The notes beneath the pieces were generated by a model. The model was not told the origin of the DNA. It saw only the letters and a program-made list of their open reading frames with translations, and did no database searches. Shown here one piece after another: positions 7,594-15,234 of a DNA stretch of 64,000 bases (position 1 is its first letter; the number at the start of each line of letters is the position of its first letter). The DNA comes from Paenalicyclobacillus macrosporangiidus (GTDB taxonomy: Bacteria > Bacillota > Bacilli > Alicyclobacillales > Alicyclobacillaceae): assembly GCF_900116805.1 (NCBI RefSeq), contig NZ_FPBV01000015.1, positions 1 to 64,000 on the forward strand, written 5' to 3'. The position numbers and the translations under genes were made by a program.

Positions 7594-7641
7594 AGTATAT
7601 CCAAACTGTATGACGCATGCAATACGAACAGCATACGAACA
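7594..7641 (-). promoter_or_regulatory. Promoter overlapped by two 11-bp direct repeats
   Basis: On the minus strand a -10 TATACT (7594-7599) and -35 TTGCAT (7617-7622) are 17 bases apart and point at the 7047-7559 gene. Two tandem 11-mers, CAATACGAACA and GCATACGAACA (7620-7641 on the plus strand), cover the -35. The same unit recurs three times at 9084-9116. Confidence 0.55.
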
Positions 7642-7734
7642 TATTGTGAATTAATTGTGTCTACCGTAGCCAACAAATATCCCCGCTTGCGCGTGGCTAT
7701 CGACAAAGCCCCCGCCGACGGGCGAGGGCCGAGT

Positions 7735-7905
7735 TCAGTGCCTGCGCAAGTAATCGATGATCTGCTCCTTGGTCCATATCGGGCCGCTTGCCAAGCGGAT
7801 GACCGGCTCCGGAAACGCGCCGCGGCGAATATACGTCACCAGCTTGCGCTTATCCCAACCCAGGAGTTCCGACGCCTCCGCAACGCCGACAAGCGGCGGA
7901 ATCAG
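7735..7905 (-). CDS. AlpA/excisionase-like winged helix-turn-helix protein
   Basis: About 56 residues: VAEASELLGWDKRKLVTYIRR then GPIWTKEQIIDYLRRH, the pattern of AlpA/Xis-type MerR-fold DNA-binding proteins in which the helix-turn-helix reads 'eaaellgvs...v.tyi.rg.fp.P' and a Trp-x-x-x-x-I closes the wing. No ATG/GTG/TTG lies at the right place; a CTG at 7905 that overlaps the upstream stop (CTGA) is the likeliest start, implying translational coupling. Members regulate excision or transcription on mobile elements. Confidence 0.6.
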   Translation of the reverse strand: MIPPLVGVAEASELLGWDKRKLVTYIRRGAFPEPVIRLASGPIWTKEQIIDYLRRH

Positions 7906-8210
7906 TTTCCCAGGTGCATCTCCCGGAAAGCGGACTCGGAGATGACTTGGCGCGCCGACGAGTGCTTGTCGTATGTCTCGCCGTCCGGCATGACCTCGAT
8001 CACAGTGGCGTCCAGTGTGGTAGTGACCGCCATGTCGCTTTCGGTCACCAAATACACGGACTCGTTCCCGCGCCGAATCCAGAGCAGGTGACCGCCCTGC
8101 TCCTCCCAAGTCTGCAGCGCCTCCCGGGCGTCCTCCGAGTACGCTCCGGCCGGAGCGTTTTCTGCCGCGATGGCGGCGTGCAGTTGTTCCACGAGCGTCA
8201 CCATATACAT
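7902..8210 (-). CDS. Small orphan protein of the accessory block
   Basis: About 102 residues from the ATG at 8210 (AAAGGAGG, 3-5 bases before ATG; the ATG two codons on is an alternative). It has a helical N-terminus (VEQLHAAIAAENAP), a Trp-containing strand (GGHLLWIRRGNESVYLVTESD) and a beta-rich centre. The downstream HTH gene overlaps its stop. No family recognised. Confidence 0.5.
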   Translation of the reverse strand: MYMVTLVEQLHAAIAAENAPAGAYSEDAREALQTWEEQGGHLLWIRRGNESVYLVTESDMAVTTTLDATVIEVMPDGETYDKHSSARQVISESAFREMHLGN

Positions 8211-8245
8211 CGTCCTCCTTTGGTTAGTCCCATCGGATCCCGACT

Positions 8246-8767
8246 TCAATCCAGCAGGAATTCTCGTCGCACGTCGGATCCGGTCTCACGCACCCACACG
8301 ATCCGAGTAGGCCGGAAGAGTTCCCAGTCCTCATCCGGGTCGTATCCCACGAATTCGCCTTCGTAGCAGACCAGAAGCGGCAGGTGGATGCCGTTCAGCG
8401 TCCGAAATTCGCCGTCCATGGGCGGCTCTTCTTCGAATGATTCGAGCGCGCACAAGCCATCCAGGTACTGCGCCCAGCCGTCGCCGCATGGTTCGAGGCC
8501 CAACACTCGGATGATGGCATCCTGCGACAGGTCGGCTCCGTCGCGGTCAAAGAGGAGATACTCGACATCCTGTTCTGTCTCGACCTCGATACCTACCTCG
8601 GCCGCCACTTCGCGGACCGCCTCGAACCGTTCACGGGGCGGCAGGGCGTACTGCAGGAACGTGATCGGGTCCGCTCCCGCATATGCCCACCGCCGCACCG
8701 ACCGGCCGCGTTCTAGTGCTGCCTGGGCCTGCTCCATTGATTCCTCCGTGCGGACGAAGTACATCAT
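8246..8767 (-). CDS. Acidic orphan protein, paralogue of the 7047-7559 product
   Basis: A 173-residue acidic protein. The N-terminal part (SMEQAQAALERGRSVRRWAYAG) is helical; the C-terminus holds RPTRIVWVRET, the segment shared with the 7047-7559 protein. It begins at ATG behind AAGGATG and is the first gene read leftward from the palindromic promoter at 8791-8831. Function unknown; the shared domain, acidity and separate promoters suggest two related accessory factors. Confidence 0.55.
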   Translation of the reverse strand: MMYFVRTEESMEQAQAALERGRSVRRWAYAGADPITFLQYALPPRERFEAVREVAAEVGIEVETEQDVEYLLFDRDGADLSQDAIIRVLGLEPCGDGWAQYLDGLCALESFEEEPPMDGEFRTLNGIHLPLLVCYEGEFVGYDPDEDWELFRPTRIVWVRETGSDVRREFLLD

Positions 8768-8790
8768 CTCTCATCATCCTTCGTCGCCCT

Positions 8791-8831
8791 TGTTGACTTT
8801 ATCATACGCCAAATGTATGATAAAGTCAACA
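8791..8831. promoter_or_regulatory. Perfect 17-bp-arm palindrome containing facing promoters
   Basis: The arms TGTTGACTTTATCATAC (8791-8807) and GTATGATAAAGTCAACA (8815-8831) are perfect inverse repeats around 7 bases. On either strand it reads TTGACT, 17 bases, TATGAT, a near-consensus sigma-A promoter. The minus copy would drive 8246-8767; the plus copy points toward no supported gene. A dimeric regulator bound here would block both. Confidence 0.75.
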
Positions 8832-8854
8832 CCACAAGTGAAAAATCTATAGAC

Positions 8855-9010
8855 TTAGAAAAATAGACTTAGAAAAATGCCGATTCCAGCAGCTAAGATG
8901 CTGACTTCATTACGCACCTTTGGCGGAGCCCAGAAGAGCACCAATTGCGCCGCCAGATCGAACCCCAAGCCAAAGATGAGCGCGATTAGTACCATCTTTA
9001 CTATCTGCAT
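8855..9010 (-). CDS. Small two-segment membrane protein
   Basis: A 51-residue frame starting at ATG 9010 with GGAGG about 10 bases upstream. It is strongly hydrophobic: MVLIALIFGLGFDLAAQLVLFW and, after a short APPKVRNE turn, SILAAGIGIFLSLFF, consistent with two membrane helices. It is preceded by the three 11-bp repeats at 9084-9116 and ends before the 8791-8831 palindrome. No family is recognised; small membrane proteins of this type are common regulators or toxins on plasmids. Confidence 0.5.
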   Translation of the reverse strand: MQIVKMVLIALIFGLGFDLAAQLVLFWAPPKVRNEVSILAAGIGIFLSLFF

Positions 9011-9083
9011 ACATCAACATCCTCCCGCACTCAGTTTCGAGTCGTTCGTCATCTCGTCTTATCCTCGATGTCATTGTATCGTG

Positions 9084-9116
9084 TAATACGAACATAATAC
9101 GAGCGTAATACACACG
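9084..9116 (-). promoter_or_regulatory. Three tandem 11-bp operator repeats
   Basis: TAATACGAACA, TAATACGAGCG and TAATACACACG follow one another at exact 11-base spacing (about one helical turn), upstream of the 8855-9010 gene. They match the two units at 7620-7641. A minus-strand TACAAT at about 9072-9077 may be the -10. Confidence 0.55.
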
Positions 9117-9239
9117 TTATATCTGATTGTTCTGGCGAAATTTCCGTTTAAGATAATCTCCGTTTCTGCATTTGCATCTCTCCCGATTCTCCCCGCTTGG
9201 CCGCCGGGGAGACTGATTTTTCCCCGCGGCTGGGGATCG

Positions 9240-9688
9240 GGAAAATAAAAAGGCAAGCGCTAAAAGGCATCTCGACACTTGGATTGATCCAAGAATCCAG
9301 ACGCTTGAAGCGCTTGCCCTTTAACTGCCTTCGGCTTACGCCGTCCAGCGGATTCCCTACTACATCTTTGCGACTTCCTTCACCCCGTCACCGGTCGCAT
9401 TCGGATGATCAACGGGGGATCCAACATCTGTCCCCGGATACCGTCTCGTTCAGTGAGACTGGCTGCTTCGTATTCGGGTAATCCCATCGACCTGATTGCC
9501 AAGGTGGTGATGGGAAGATGATAATGCGTCACAGACTAAAGCGACCTCGCAGAGCGCCCCGACTCGACAGTTGCTGGACCTTTCCAGGAAAGTGGCGCGC
9601 CTTTCCATCGCTCACTTAGTGAGGATCCAGAACTCCGGCACTCACCCTCTTAGGGGCTACAACGTGCCTTCAAACATCTTCTGAGTAC
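9240..9688 (-). ncRNA. Probable large structured noncoding RNA
   Basis: About 450 bases with no supported protein. On the minus strand a promoter (-35 TTGCGC at 9718-9723, 17 bases, -10 TATGAT at 9695-9700) leads into a run of hairpins: CTCAC-TAA-GTGAG, CTTTC-CTG-GAAAG, TCCCATC...GATGGGA, GTCTC-ACTGAAC-GAGAC, GGC-GTAA-GCC (GNRA loop) and GCGAC...GTCGC. It ends in a 10-bp stem (GGCAAGCGCT/AGCGCTTGCC, 9252-9261 and 9309-9318) followed by TTTTTATTTT, a textbook terminator. Size and isolation recall the ornate RNAs (GOLLD, ROOL) of phages and plasmids, but no signature of either was recognised. A further plus-strand hairpin lies at 9188-9212. Confidence 0.6.
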
Positions 9689-9847
9689 AAGGCTATCATA
9701 CTTCAGAATTATCTCAAGCGCAAAACATCTGAGGAAAAATTGACGCTTTGATAACAAAAGTAGGGTGAGATACCCACGAATCTTTGATGGCGAGGGCATT
9801 TCTTCTGAGAAAGATATATCATGATAGTTGATCCTACACGGTCCTGG

Positions 9848-10043
9848 GTTGCATCAGAACAACCATCTCACGGAAAGCCCAATCGAGGATTTGTTGTCAT
9901 ATTGCGGGGCCGCTTGTCAAGAAATCCGTATCAAGCATTCGAGCGAAAAAACATTTATAGCATTTGTTTTCATATGTACGGGACTCATTGGTCATCGGGA
10001 GGCAGTAACCACTGCATCAGAAAACCCAGTTAGGACTTGTATC
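9848..10043. repeat. Inverted, decayed CRISPR repeats
   Basis: Three degenerate copies of the array repeat lie in the opposite orientation to array 1: GTTGCATCAGAA (9848-9859) with GAGGATTTGTTGTCAT (9885-9900, exact to the complement of the first full array 1 repeat), a weak copy at about 9942-9972, and TGCATCAGAAAACCCAGTTA onward (10013-10043). Copies two and three are about 74 bases apart, one repeat-spacer unit. This is a relic of an array on the other side of the transposon remnant. Confidence 0.55.
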
Positions 10044-10073
10044 TTGGCTCGGGAAACCGAATGGCTGAACATC

Positions 10074-10232
10074 ATCAGTCTATCCCGGCGTGGAGACCCC
10101 TGCCTTTAGGTATGAGGAGGAAGCGCCGCCATCAGCAGTGGCATGGCTGCTACCGGCGGGCTGCTGTCAGCCAGCCTATCGTGCCAGCTGTAAGGCTAGG
10201 TGCAAGCCCCGCCCTTAAGGACTGGGGTAGCT
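10074..10232 (+). mobile_element. Internally deleted TnpB-element remnant (both ends, no gene)
   Basis: The left end (ATCAGTCTAT, CCGGCG, GGAGACCCCTG, CTTTAGG) matches the complement of the intact element's left end at 18800-18850. The right part (from GCCATCAGCAGTGGCATGGC to GGGGTAGCT) matches the complement of 17578-17680. Everything between is missing, including nearly all of tnpB. The right end abuts a partial CRISPR repeat (10235-10253), so the element probably entered the array. Such derivatives can be mobilised in trans by a full copy. Confidence 0.7.
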
Positions 10233-10234
10233 TA

Positions 10235-10757
10235 CGTCGTTTTCTGGTGCAACAAGCAGGGCAATGAAATCCTTCACAACGGCCAAAGATGACAACAAAT
10301 CCTCACGTAAGTTTTCTGATGCAACCCGGCGAAGGGTGGGAAAACCGGTGAGAGTAGCGAAATGGAAACAAGTTGTAACACAGGTTTTCTGATGCAACAT
10401 CGCATGATGCAACACCTTGGCCGCCCGTACATCGCATGGAAACAAGTTCTCACATAGATTTTCTGATGAAACAATCCGGGCGGTCAGTGGCTCTGGGAAG
10501 GCGATGGAAACAAGTTCTCAAGGTAGATTTTCTGATGCAATGTTGGCTGAAGACATCACCCATGTTCAAGCCGAGCTATGTAAACAAGTCCTCAAGTAGA
10601 TTTTCTGATGCAACGAGCGTCAGCCTATCGCACAGTATGAGCTCACTTTTATGTAAACAAGTCCTCGTGTAGATTTTCTGATGCAACAAGGTCATCGGTC
10701 CCGGATAGGCAGGTCTCAAGCATGTAAACAAGTCCTCATGTAGATTTTCTGTGCAAC
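10235..10757. CRISPR. CRISPR array 1 (seven full repeats plus one partial)
   Basis: Full repeats start at 10288, 10362, 10436, 10504, 10578, 10651 and 10722; a partial one is at 10235-10253. The 36-38-base repeat runs ATGGAAACAAGTTCTCAC...TTTTCTGATGCAAC. Spacers are 31-37 bases. No two repeats are identical: the three right-hand ones have ATGTAAACAAGTCCTC, the left ones ATGGAAACAAGTTCTC. It lies 20 bases from the cas6 stop. The closing GATGCAAC resembles an 8-base crRNA 5' tag, favouring plus-strand reading, but decay is worst at the left end, which would put the leader at the right. Orientation is left open. Confidence 0.92.
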
Positions 10758-10786
10758 CCTTCGTTTACGATTACGTATTAGACCTC
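10758..10786. repeat. 29-bp array-flanking sequence, copy 1
   Basis: The bases from CCTTCG to GACCTC directly after the last repeat are identical to 59060-59088 beside array 2. The last nine fall inside the cas6 reading frame, including its stop codon. Confidence 0.9.
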
Positions 10787-11605
10787 ATATTCCCAGAGTT
10801 GCGTCGTATCGGATTGACACCATGCCTCCGTGTGGACAGCCCCGCCAGCGCTGAGTTGGATGCAACGCTCCCACAGTGTGCCCCATCCCCAAGTGGTTCC
10901 GGAAGCTATCCCCCATAGTGTAGCCATCTGAAGCCACACGTGACCATCTGCCACTACATCCGGCCGACCGTGATACATGACTTGGCCCACGAATCCATGA
11001 CATTCGAGTTTGTACCCCTGACGATTTGTATGTGACGTCTGCATTACAGACCCATACTGCATGCCAGGAACCAGTGAAGACTCGTCATACCAGATGAAGC
11101 TGTTGGGTGCCAGCTTCAGCGAGAACCACTCTCGTGCCATGGTGGAGAACTTCTGTCGCGTTAGTGGGATGAGCACATCCATGCGCGGCGGTTGGCGAAA
11201 GCTGAAACGGATATTCTTGCGCGCCAGGTACTTCAGTGTGTTCTCGGCGTAATAGACGGGCGTGATGAACTGCACGTACAGTGTGTCTCCTTCCGCCTCC
11301 TCGTAACGGACAGAGACGTGTTCCGCCTCCGGGTATGCGAATCGCACAACGCTTTGCATCTCTTCATCTACCGCAGGCACCCATGCGATTCGCACGTGTT
11401 GCCCATCCAGGTCAGGAAAGACACGATATGGGCTGGTCTTTCGCACGCGATTGTCCCACCAAGCGGGCATTCCTGCCGGCCGGCGGGCCAACAGGTCACC
11501 TATCTTGGATCTAACCAGACCCGCATCTGTTCCAGGAATTCGAACCACCTTTGTTTCGACCATCATTTTCTGAACAGCCTCTTTTGGGCTGAGCGTGTCA
11601 AGCAT
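10778..11605 (-). CDS. cas6: Cas6-like crRNA-processing endoribonuclease of the type IV locus
   Basis: About 275 residues from ATG 11605, chosen because GGGAGGAGG precedes it and it overlaps the helicase stop. It fits a Cas6/Csf5-type RAMP protein by place and pattern: two ferredoxin-like halves and a Gly-rich C-terminal segment (LWGIASGTTWGWGTLWERC, about residues 235-253), like the Cas6 G-rich loop. Candidate active-site residues cannot be assigned by eye. In type IV systems Cas6/Csf5 cuts the array transcript and often stays on the crRNA. It is the last gene of the csf operon and lies directly beside array 1. Confidence 0.75.
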   Translation of the reverse strand: MLDTLSPKEAVQKMMVETKVVRIPGTDAGLVRSKIGDLLARRPAGMPAWWDNRVRKTSPYRVFPDLDGQHVRIAWVPAVDEEMQSVVRFAYPEAEHVSVRYEEAEGDTLYVQFITPVYYAENTLKYLARKNIRFSFRQPPRMDVLIPLTRQKFSTMAREWFSLKLAPNSFIWYDESSLVPGMQYGSVMQTSHTNRQGYKLECHGFVGQVMYHGRPDVVADGHVWLQMATLWGIASGTTWGWGTLWERCIQLSAGGAVHTEAWCQSDTTQLWEYEV

Positions 11606-13637
11606 TCTGCGCTTCCTCCTCCCACACGACGGCCGCCGGTGCAAGGACTGCACCTGCCTGTTGAATCGTTCGCTCAAGTGCGGCGTTGAGGCGACGTGTA
11701 AGACGATTGTCGATTGGCGGAACCTTGGCTTCTCGCACCTGGCGTACCATTTCATCCGGGTTTTTTGCCATCACCGTCAGACTCGTCTTGGCCCGGGTTA
11801 AAGCCGTGTACAAAAGCCGCGGATCCTCATATGCCTCTGGCATCACGACAAGAACGTGGGCTCGTTCAGCGCCTTGCGCCTTGTGGATGGTGAGTGCATA
11901 TGCTAGAGACCATTCATCAATGGCTTCCATCTCGTCCAATGTGGTTTCGGTGTCATCGTCAAATCGGGCCGTGATGACGCCATCATCGACGCTTACAATG
12001 ACACCCATCTCACCGTTTTTTCGACCAGTGGTGTAGTTGGGAGCGTTCTGCACGATGCGCAAGCCCGGGCGCCATTTGACGTCGCCGCCGAGAAACCAGC
12101 TATTGATCTGCTGTTGACCAATGGTCCGCGTCTCCGTCGCATCCCGGAACGGCGTCAGAATCAGCCAATCAGTCGCATCAAGACCGCCATGTTCCTCCAC
12201 CCACTGCATGATCTTCTGCCGCCAATGCTCTTCGGAGTCTGTCTCAATGGCAATCGCATTTATTACCGGCGGATGCCATGTCCATGGCTGGTCGATGTCC
12301 CAAAACCGGTGCGCCACTTCAGCTAATGAGCCAGCTGAACGATGAGGAACCGACAGCGTTCTGGAGGCTCTTGATACGATTGGATGAGTCAGACAGGTCC
12401 GGAATGGCTGACCGAATCCGACAGGTGGCAGTTGATTCGCGTCCCCGATGAAGACCACACGCAGATTGTGGTGTGTGAGTGTGGACCACACAATCGCGTG
12501 GAAGGTTTGCAGGTCGCACATGCTGGCCTCGTCAACCACTATCCATTGGTCCTGTCCGGAGGCCGGGAACGACCCTTTCTCCACACGTGACGAATGGTTA
12601 AATAGAGCATACGCGGAGTGAATGGTGAACGCCTGAATATCTGCCACGTCACGCAAGCGCTTGGCGGCAAGGCCCGTTGGTGCAAGACCGGTAACGGCAT
12701 CGTTCATACCGAGCTTGCGGGTCGTGTCTGCCAAGGCCTTCACTAATGTGGTTTTGCCCGTCCCGGGCCCGCCTGTGACCATGGTCAAGGGCTGTGTCCA
12801 CATGGCTGCCAGGGCTTCCTCTTGTGAGGTGTCTAGCGCCAATTCACTGACCAGCGAGGACCAATTTTGCGGCAACGAAAACGAGGGCCTGCGTATGTGC
12901 TCCGCCAAGGCCTCCGCGATCTGAATTTCTGACCAGTAGGCCCACTGTGGGTACAGGCGCAGTTTTCCGCCAACTTCCTGGTGAACTGCGGGAAACGGCG
13001 TGTCGAGTCGTTTGTCAGACGGATAAATCGCCCTCCAGTTCTCAACGAGTCGGCGCGCGTATTCTTCTGCTTTGCCGTTGTGCCGGCCGAGGTACCGGGC
13101 GGCCAATTGCACGGCGGCGCTGGATTTGGCGATGCGGATCACGGAATTCCCCGATTGCCACACGTGCCCGCATGCAGCAACGAAAAATCCTCGAATCCGC
13201 TTCTCTTCCAAGCGTGTCTCGTGAGCGTACTTGGCGTCGATGATCGCCAACTCAGGCAGAGACAAGGCTTGGCCGAGTACATATGGGTTCGTCTGAATTT
13301 CCTCCACACAATGCTGTATTGACGTAGCGTGATTGTGTGCAATCTCCTCGACGGCGTTGAGCAGAGTCCCGTATGGAATGCCCGTTGATAATACCTCGTT
13401 CAAGTGTTCGTGGATGAGCCCGTGGATTTGGTTGCGGCACCACCGCGCGGTCCACTTTCGAACGGAATCAGGGATGTCCAACGGTGCATTGAGCACCCAC
13501 TGAGGAGTGGGAAACGACATGTCTTGTGTCAATGCACCTTCTTCTCTCGCTTTCATGACCGCGGCCAAAAAAATGCGTCCGTAAGGGTGCTTGTCCAGTT
13601 CCGACATCCAGTTCGACGAACCGGAGGACTTTTTCAC
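11598..13637 (-). CDS. RecD-like superfamily 1 helicase of the type IV CRISPR operon
   Basis: About 679 residues from a GTG at 13637 that overlaps the csf3 stop (GTGA) and has GGAGG 8 bases upstream. Superfamily 1B motifs are intact: Walker A GGPGTGKTT (about 289-297), DEAS motif II, GDANQLPPVG motif III, the late TIHKAQG motif and LYTALTRAK motif VI. The first ~270 residues form a helical N-terminal region. RecD-type enzymes move 5' to 3' on DNA. A RecD-like helicase in place of DinG is the defining feature of type IV-D loci, where it presumably acts on target DNA after crRNA binding. It lies between csf3 and cas6, all with overlapping frames. Confidence 0.9.
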   Translation of the reverse strand: MKKSSGSSNWMSELDKHPYGRIFLAAVMKAREEGALTQDMSFPTPQWVLNAPLDIPDSVRKWTARWCRNQIHGLIHEHLNEVLSTGIPYGTLLNAVEEIAHNHATSIQHCVEEIQTNPYVLGQALSLPELAIIDAKYAHETRLEEKRIRGFFVAACGHVWQSGNSVIRIAKSSAAVQLAARYLGRHNGKAEEYARRLVENWRAIYPSDKRLDTPFPAVHQEVGGKLRLYPQWAYWSEIQIAEALAEHIRRPSFSLPQNWSSLVSELALDTSQEEALAAMWTQPLTMVTGGPGTGKTTLVKALADTTRKLGMNDAVTGLAPTGLAAKRLRDVADIQAFTIHSAYALFNHSSRVEKGSFPASGQDQWIVVDEASMCDLQTFHAIVWSTLTHHNLRVVFIGDANQLPPVGFGQPFRTCLTHPIVSRASRTLSVPHRSAGSLAEVAHRFWDIDQPWTWHPPVINAIAIETDSEEHWRQKIMQWVEEHGGLDATDWLILTPFRDATETRTIGQQQINSWFLGGDVKWRPGLRIVQNAPNYTTGRKNGEMGVIVSVDDGVITARFDDDTETTLDEMEAIDEWSLAYALTIHKAQGAERAHVLVVMPEAYEDPRLLYTALTRAKTSLTVMAKNPDEMVRQVREAKVPPIDNRLTRRLNAALERTIQQAGAVLAPAAVVWEEEAQNA

Positions 13638-14305
13638 TCTGATTCCCTCCATACAGCGTCGTAACTGCGTACTCGGCACAGTACGGGCTCGTGATGGAAA
13701 TACGGTGGCTCGATGGCGTGGGCGTCAAGGATTCCTCGGAACCCGTTCTCTCTTGCATAAGATTCTGGAACGGGTCGGAGAACAAGACTGTCAACGCCAG
13801 CGATTGCGGAGTTGAGATCCGGCCGGCGTCGCAAGATTGCTCTGGCGATCCGGCCCATCCCACGCTGTCCCTTTTGCCCCACGTACATACCAGGAAGTCT
13901 CTGCGCTAGGCGAGCGAACTCGTCCACTTGCTCAGCGTCCACATCGACGAAGAAGTACAGGAGCGGGACAGACAGGTACGTGTATCGTACCATGGCACCG
14001 CGGAGAATCCCTGAGCTGGTCTCAATGGGTTTGAAAAACCACGGGGTGCCCTTGAAAACCGCTTCTTCCCCAGTTTCCATGGTTGGTGCAAAGAGTGCTG
14101 ACACCGCCCAGAACTGGCCATCTTGAGACTCGAAACGTCTCACTGGCAAGGAGATTGGTTCCCATTGGTCCGGATCGCGCCGGTTTGCCGCGTCCGGATA
14201 CAGTTCCCGCGCACGTGCTGCGAATAAGAGTGCGTCTCCCATCAAAACGCCCCTGCGCGGCAGGAAGACTGGTGCCTCCAAAAAGAGGCGGACCTCGAGG
14301 ATCAC
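13634..14305 (-). CDS. csf3: Csf3 (Cas5-like) subunit of the type IV effector
   Basis: A 223-residue RAMP-fold protein. The Gly-rich loop GQKGQRGMGRIARA (about residues 141-154) is the clearest mark of the Cas5/Csf3 group, and the N-terminal strand MILEVRLFLEAPVFLPR matches the first RAMP strand. Csf3 is expected to hold the 5' handle of the crRNA at the foot of the complex. Its start overlaps the csf2 stop by 4 bases and its stop overlaps the helicase start by 4, so the operon is translated as a chain. Confidence 0.85.
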   Translation of the reverse strand: MILEVRLFLEAPVFLPRRGVLMGDALLFAARARELYPDAANRRDPDQWEPISLPVRRFESQDGQFWAVSALFAPTMETGEEAVFKGTPWFFKPIETSSGILRGAMVRYTYLSVPLLYFFVDVDAEQVDEFARLAQRLPGMYVGQKGQRGMGRIARAILRRRPDLNSAIAGVDSLVLRPVPESYARENGFRGILDAHAIEPPYFHHEPVLCRVRSYDAVWRESE

Positions 14306-15234
14306 GACACGGACACTTCCTTCATGGCGACGTAGAACGGCTCCTTATGGGTCAGGAGGAAGTGCAGCATGTCCCTGTTTTGTCTGACATACTCTGTGAA
14401 CATTGACGGATCCAGACGTTCATCTTCCGGAATTCGTTCCCAGGACACGAGGCCAAATCCGCTCTTGGATTTGCCGCCGAAAAACGGCCGGTTGCGAAGC
14501 CGCTCAATTGCCAAACCCATCATGCTCCAATCCATGGGCGTTGCATTGTCGTGGAGCGTGAAACGCACGACAAACGGATAACCAGGCAGCACATATCCGT
14601 GAGTTACCGGCATGTTGCGGAATGGGTTCTTTTTGCCCTCTTGGTCATCAGACACCACTTCAGGCAGTCCGATGAGGGAAGGCATTTCCGGCATGCGATA
14701 GGTTGTCCAAGCACCGTTGTTGGTGAAGCTGTCCTTCAGTGCAAAGTCCTCAAACCAATCGTCCGGGAGCGTGGGAAAGAGAACTCGTAGCTCGTTTGAA
14801 GCCGGATATGCGTGTCCCAGGGCGCACCGACTGGTAATAAATTGACCTCCAACGACACCACCTAGCAGACCAAACATCGGCAGCAGCTGCTTAACCTTCT
14901 CCACATCATCCAACGACAGACGCACCTCGTTTGTGATGAGCACCCCGCCACTGGTAAGCGTGTGGTACGTGATCTTCTGGCCGCGCGTTCCATGTCCGTA
15001 GAAGGACACAGGATCGATCCCCAGTTCCTCAAAGAGATACCCGGCCAACTCCCGGCGAATACGGCCGCCGAAGCTGTTGCCGGAGAGCACCGGAGCCTCC
15101 ACGGGCGCTTCCTCACCCGTGTACACTTTGAGGGTTCTCAGTATTCCGCGGGACTCACCTTCCTCTCGCCGCGATTCAATCGATTGGAACAAGGGGGTGA
15201 GAGTGCGAAAACGCAGGTACAGATCACTCGGCAT
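14302..15234 (-). CDS. csf2: Csf2 (Cas7-like) backbone subunit of the type IV effector
   Basis: A 310-residue Cas7-type RAMP protein. Visible features are the N-terminal strand DLYLRFRTLTPLFQ, the segment LSGNSFGGRIRRELAGYLFEELG (typical 'iPGssirGalR' helix start of Cas7), and the FGLLGG and FFGGKSKSGFGLVSW glycine patterns. Csf2 coats the crRNA spacer as a helical backbone in type IV effectors. It overlaps csf3 by 4 bases and csf1 by 11, between them in the operon. Assignment is strong on motif and position together. Confidence 0.88.
   Translation of the reverse strand: MPSDLYLRFRTLTPLFQSIESRREEGESRGILRTLKVYTGEEAPVEAPVLSGNSFGGRIRRELAGYLFEELGIDPVSFYGHGTRGQKITYHTLTSGGVLITNEVRLSLDDVEKVKQLLPMFGLLGGVVGGQFITSRCALGHAYPASNELRVLFPTLPDDWFEDFALKDSFTNNGAWTTYRMPEMPSLIGLPEVVSDDQEGKKNPFRNMPVTHGYVLPGYPFVVRFTLHDNATPMDWSMMGLAIERLRNRPFFGGKSKSGFGLVSWERIPEDERLDPSMFTEYVRQNRDMLHFLLTHKEPFYVAMKEVSVS

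Noticed and set aside
9188-9232. Plus-strand terminator before the large RNA
   Set aside because: A hairpin with TTTTT exists, but no rightward gene feeds it; it was only mentioned with the RNA.
9240-9720. Group I or group II intron at the large structured region
   Set aside because: No GUGYG start, domain V or P7/P3 core was recognised and no reverse transcriptase or maturase gene lies nearby; own promoter and terminator point to a stand-alone RNA.
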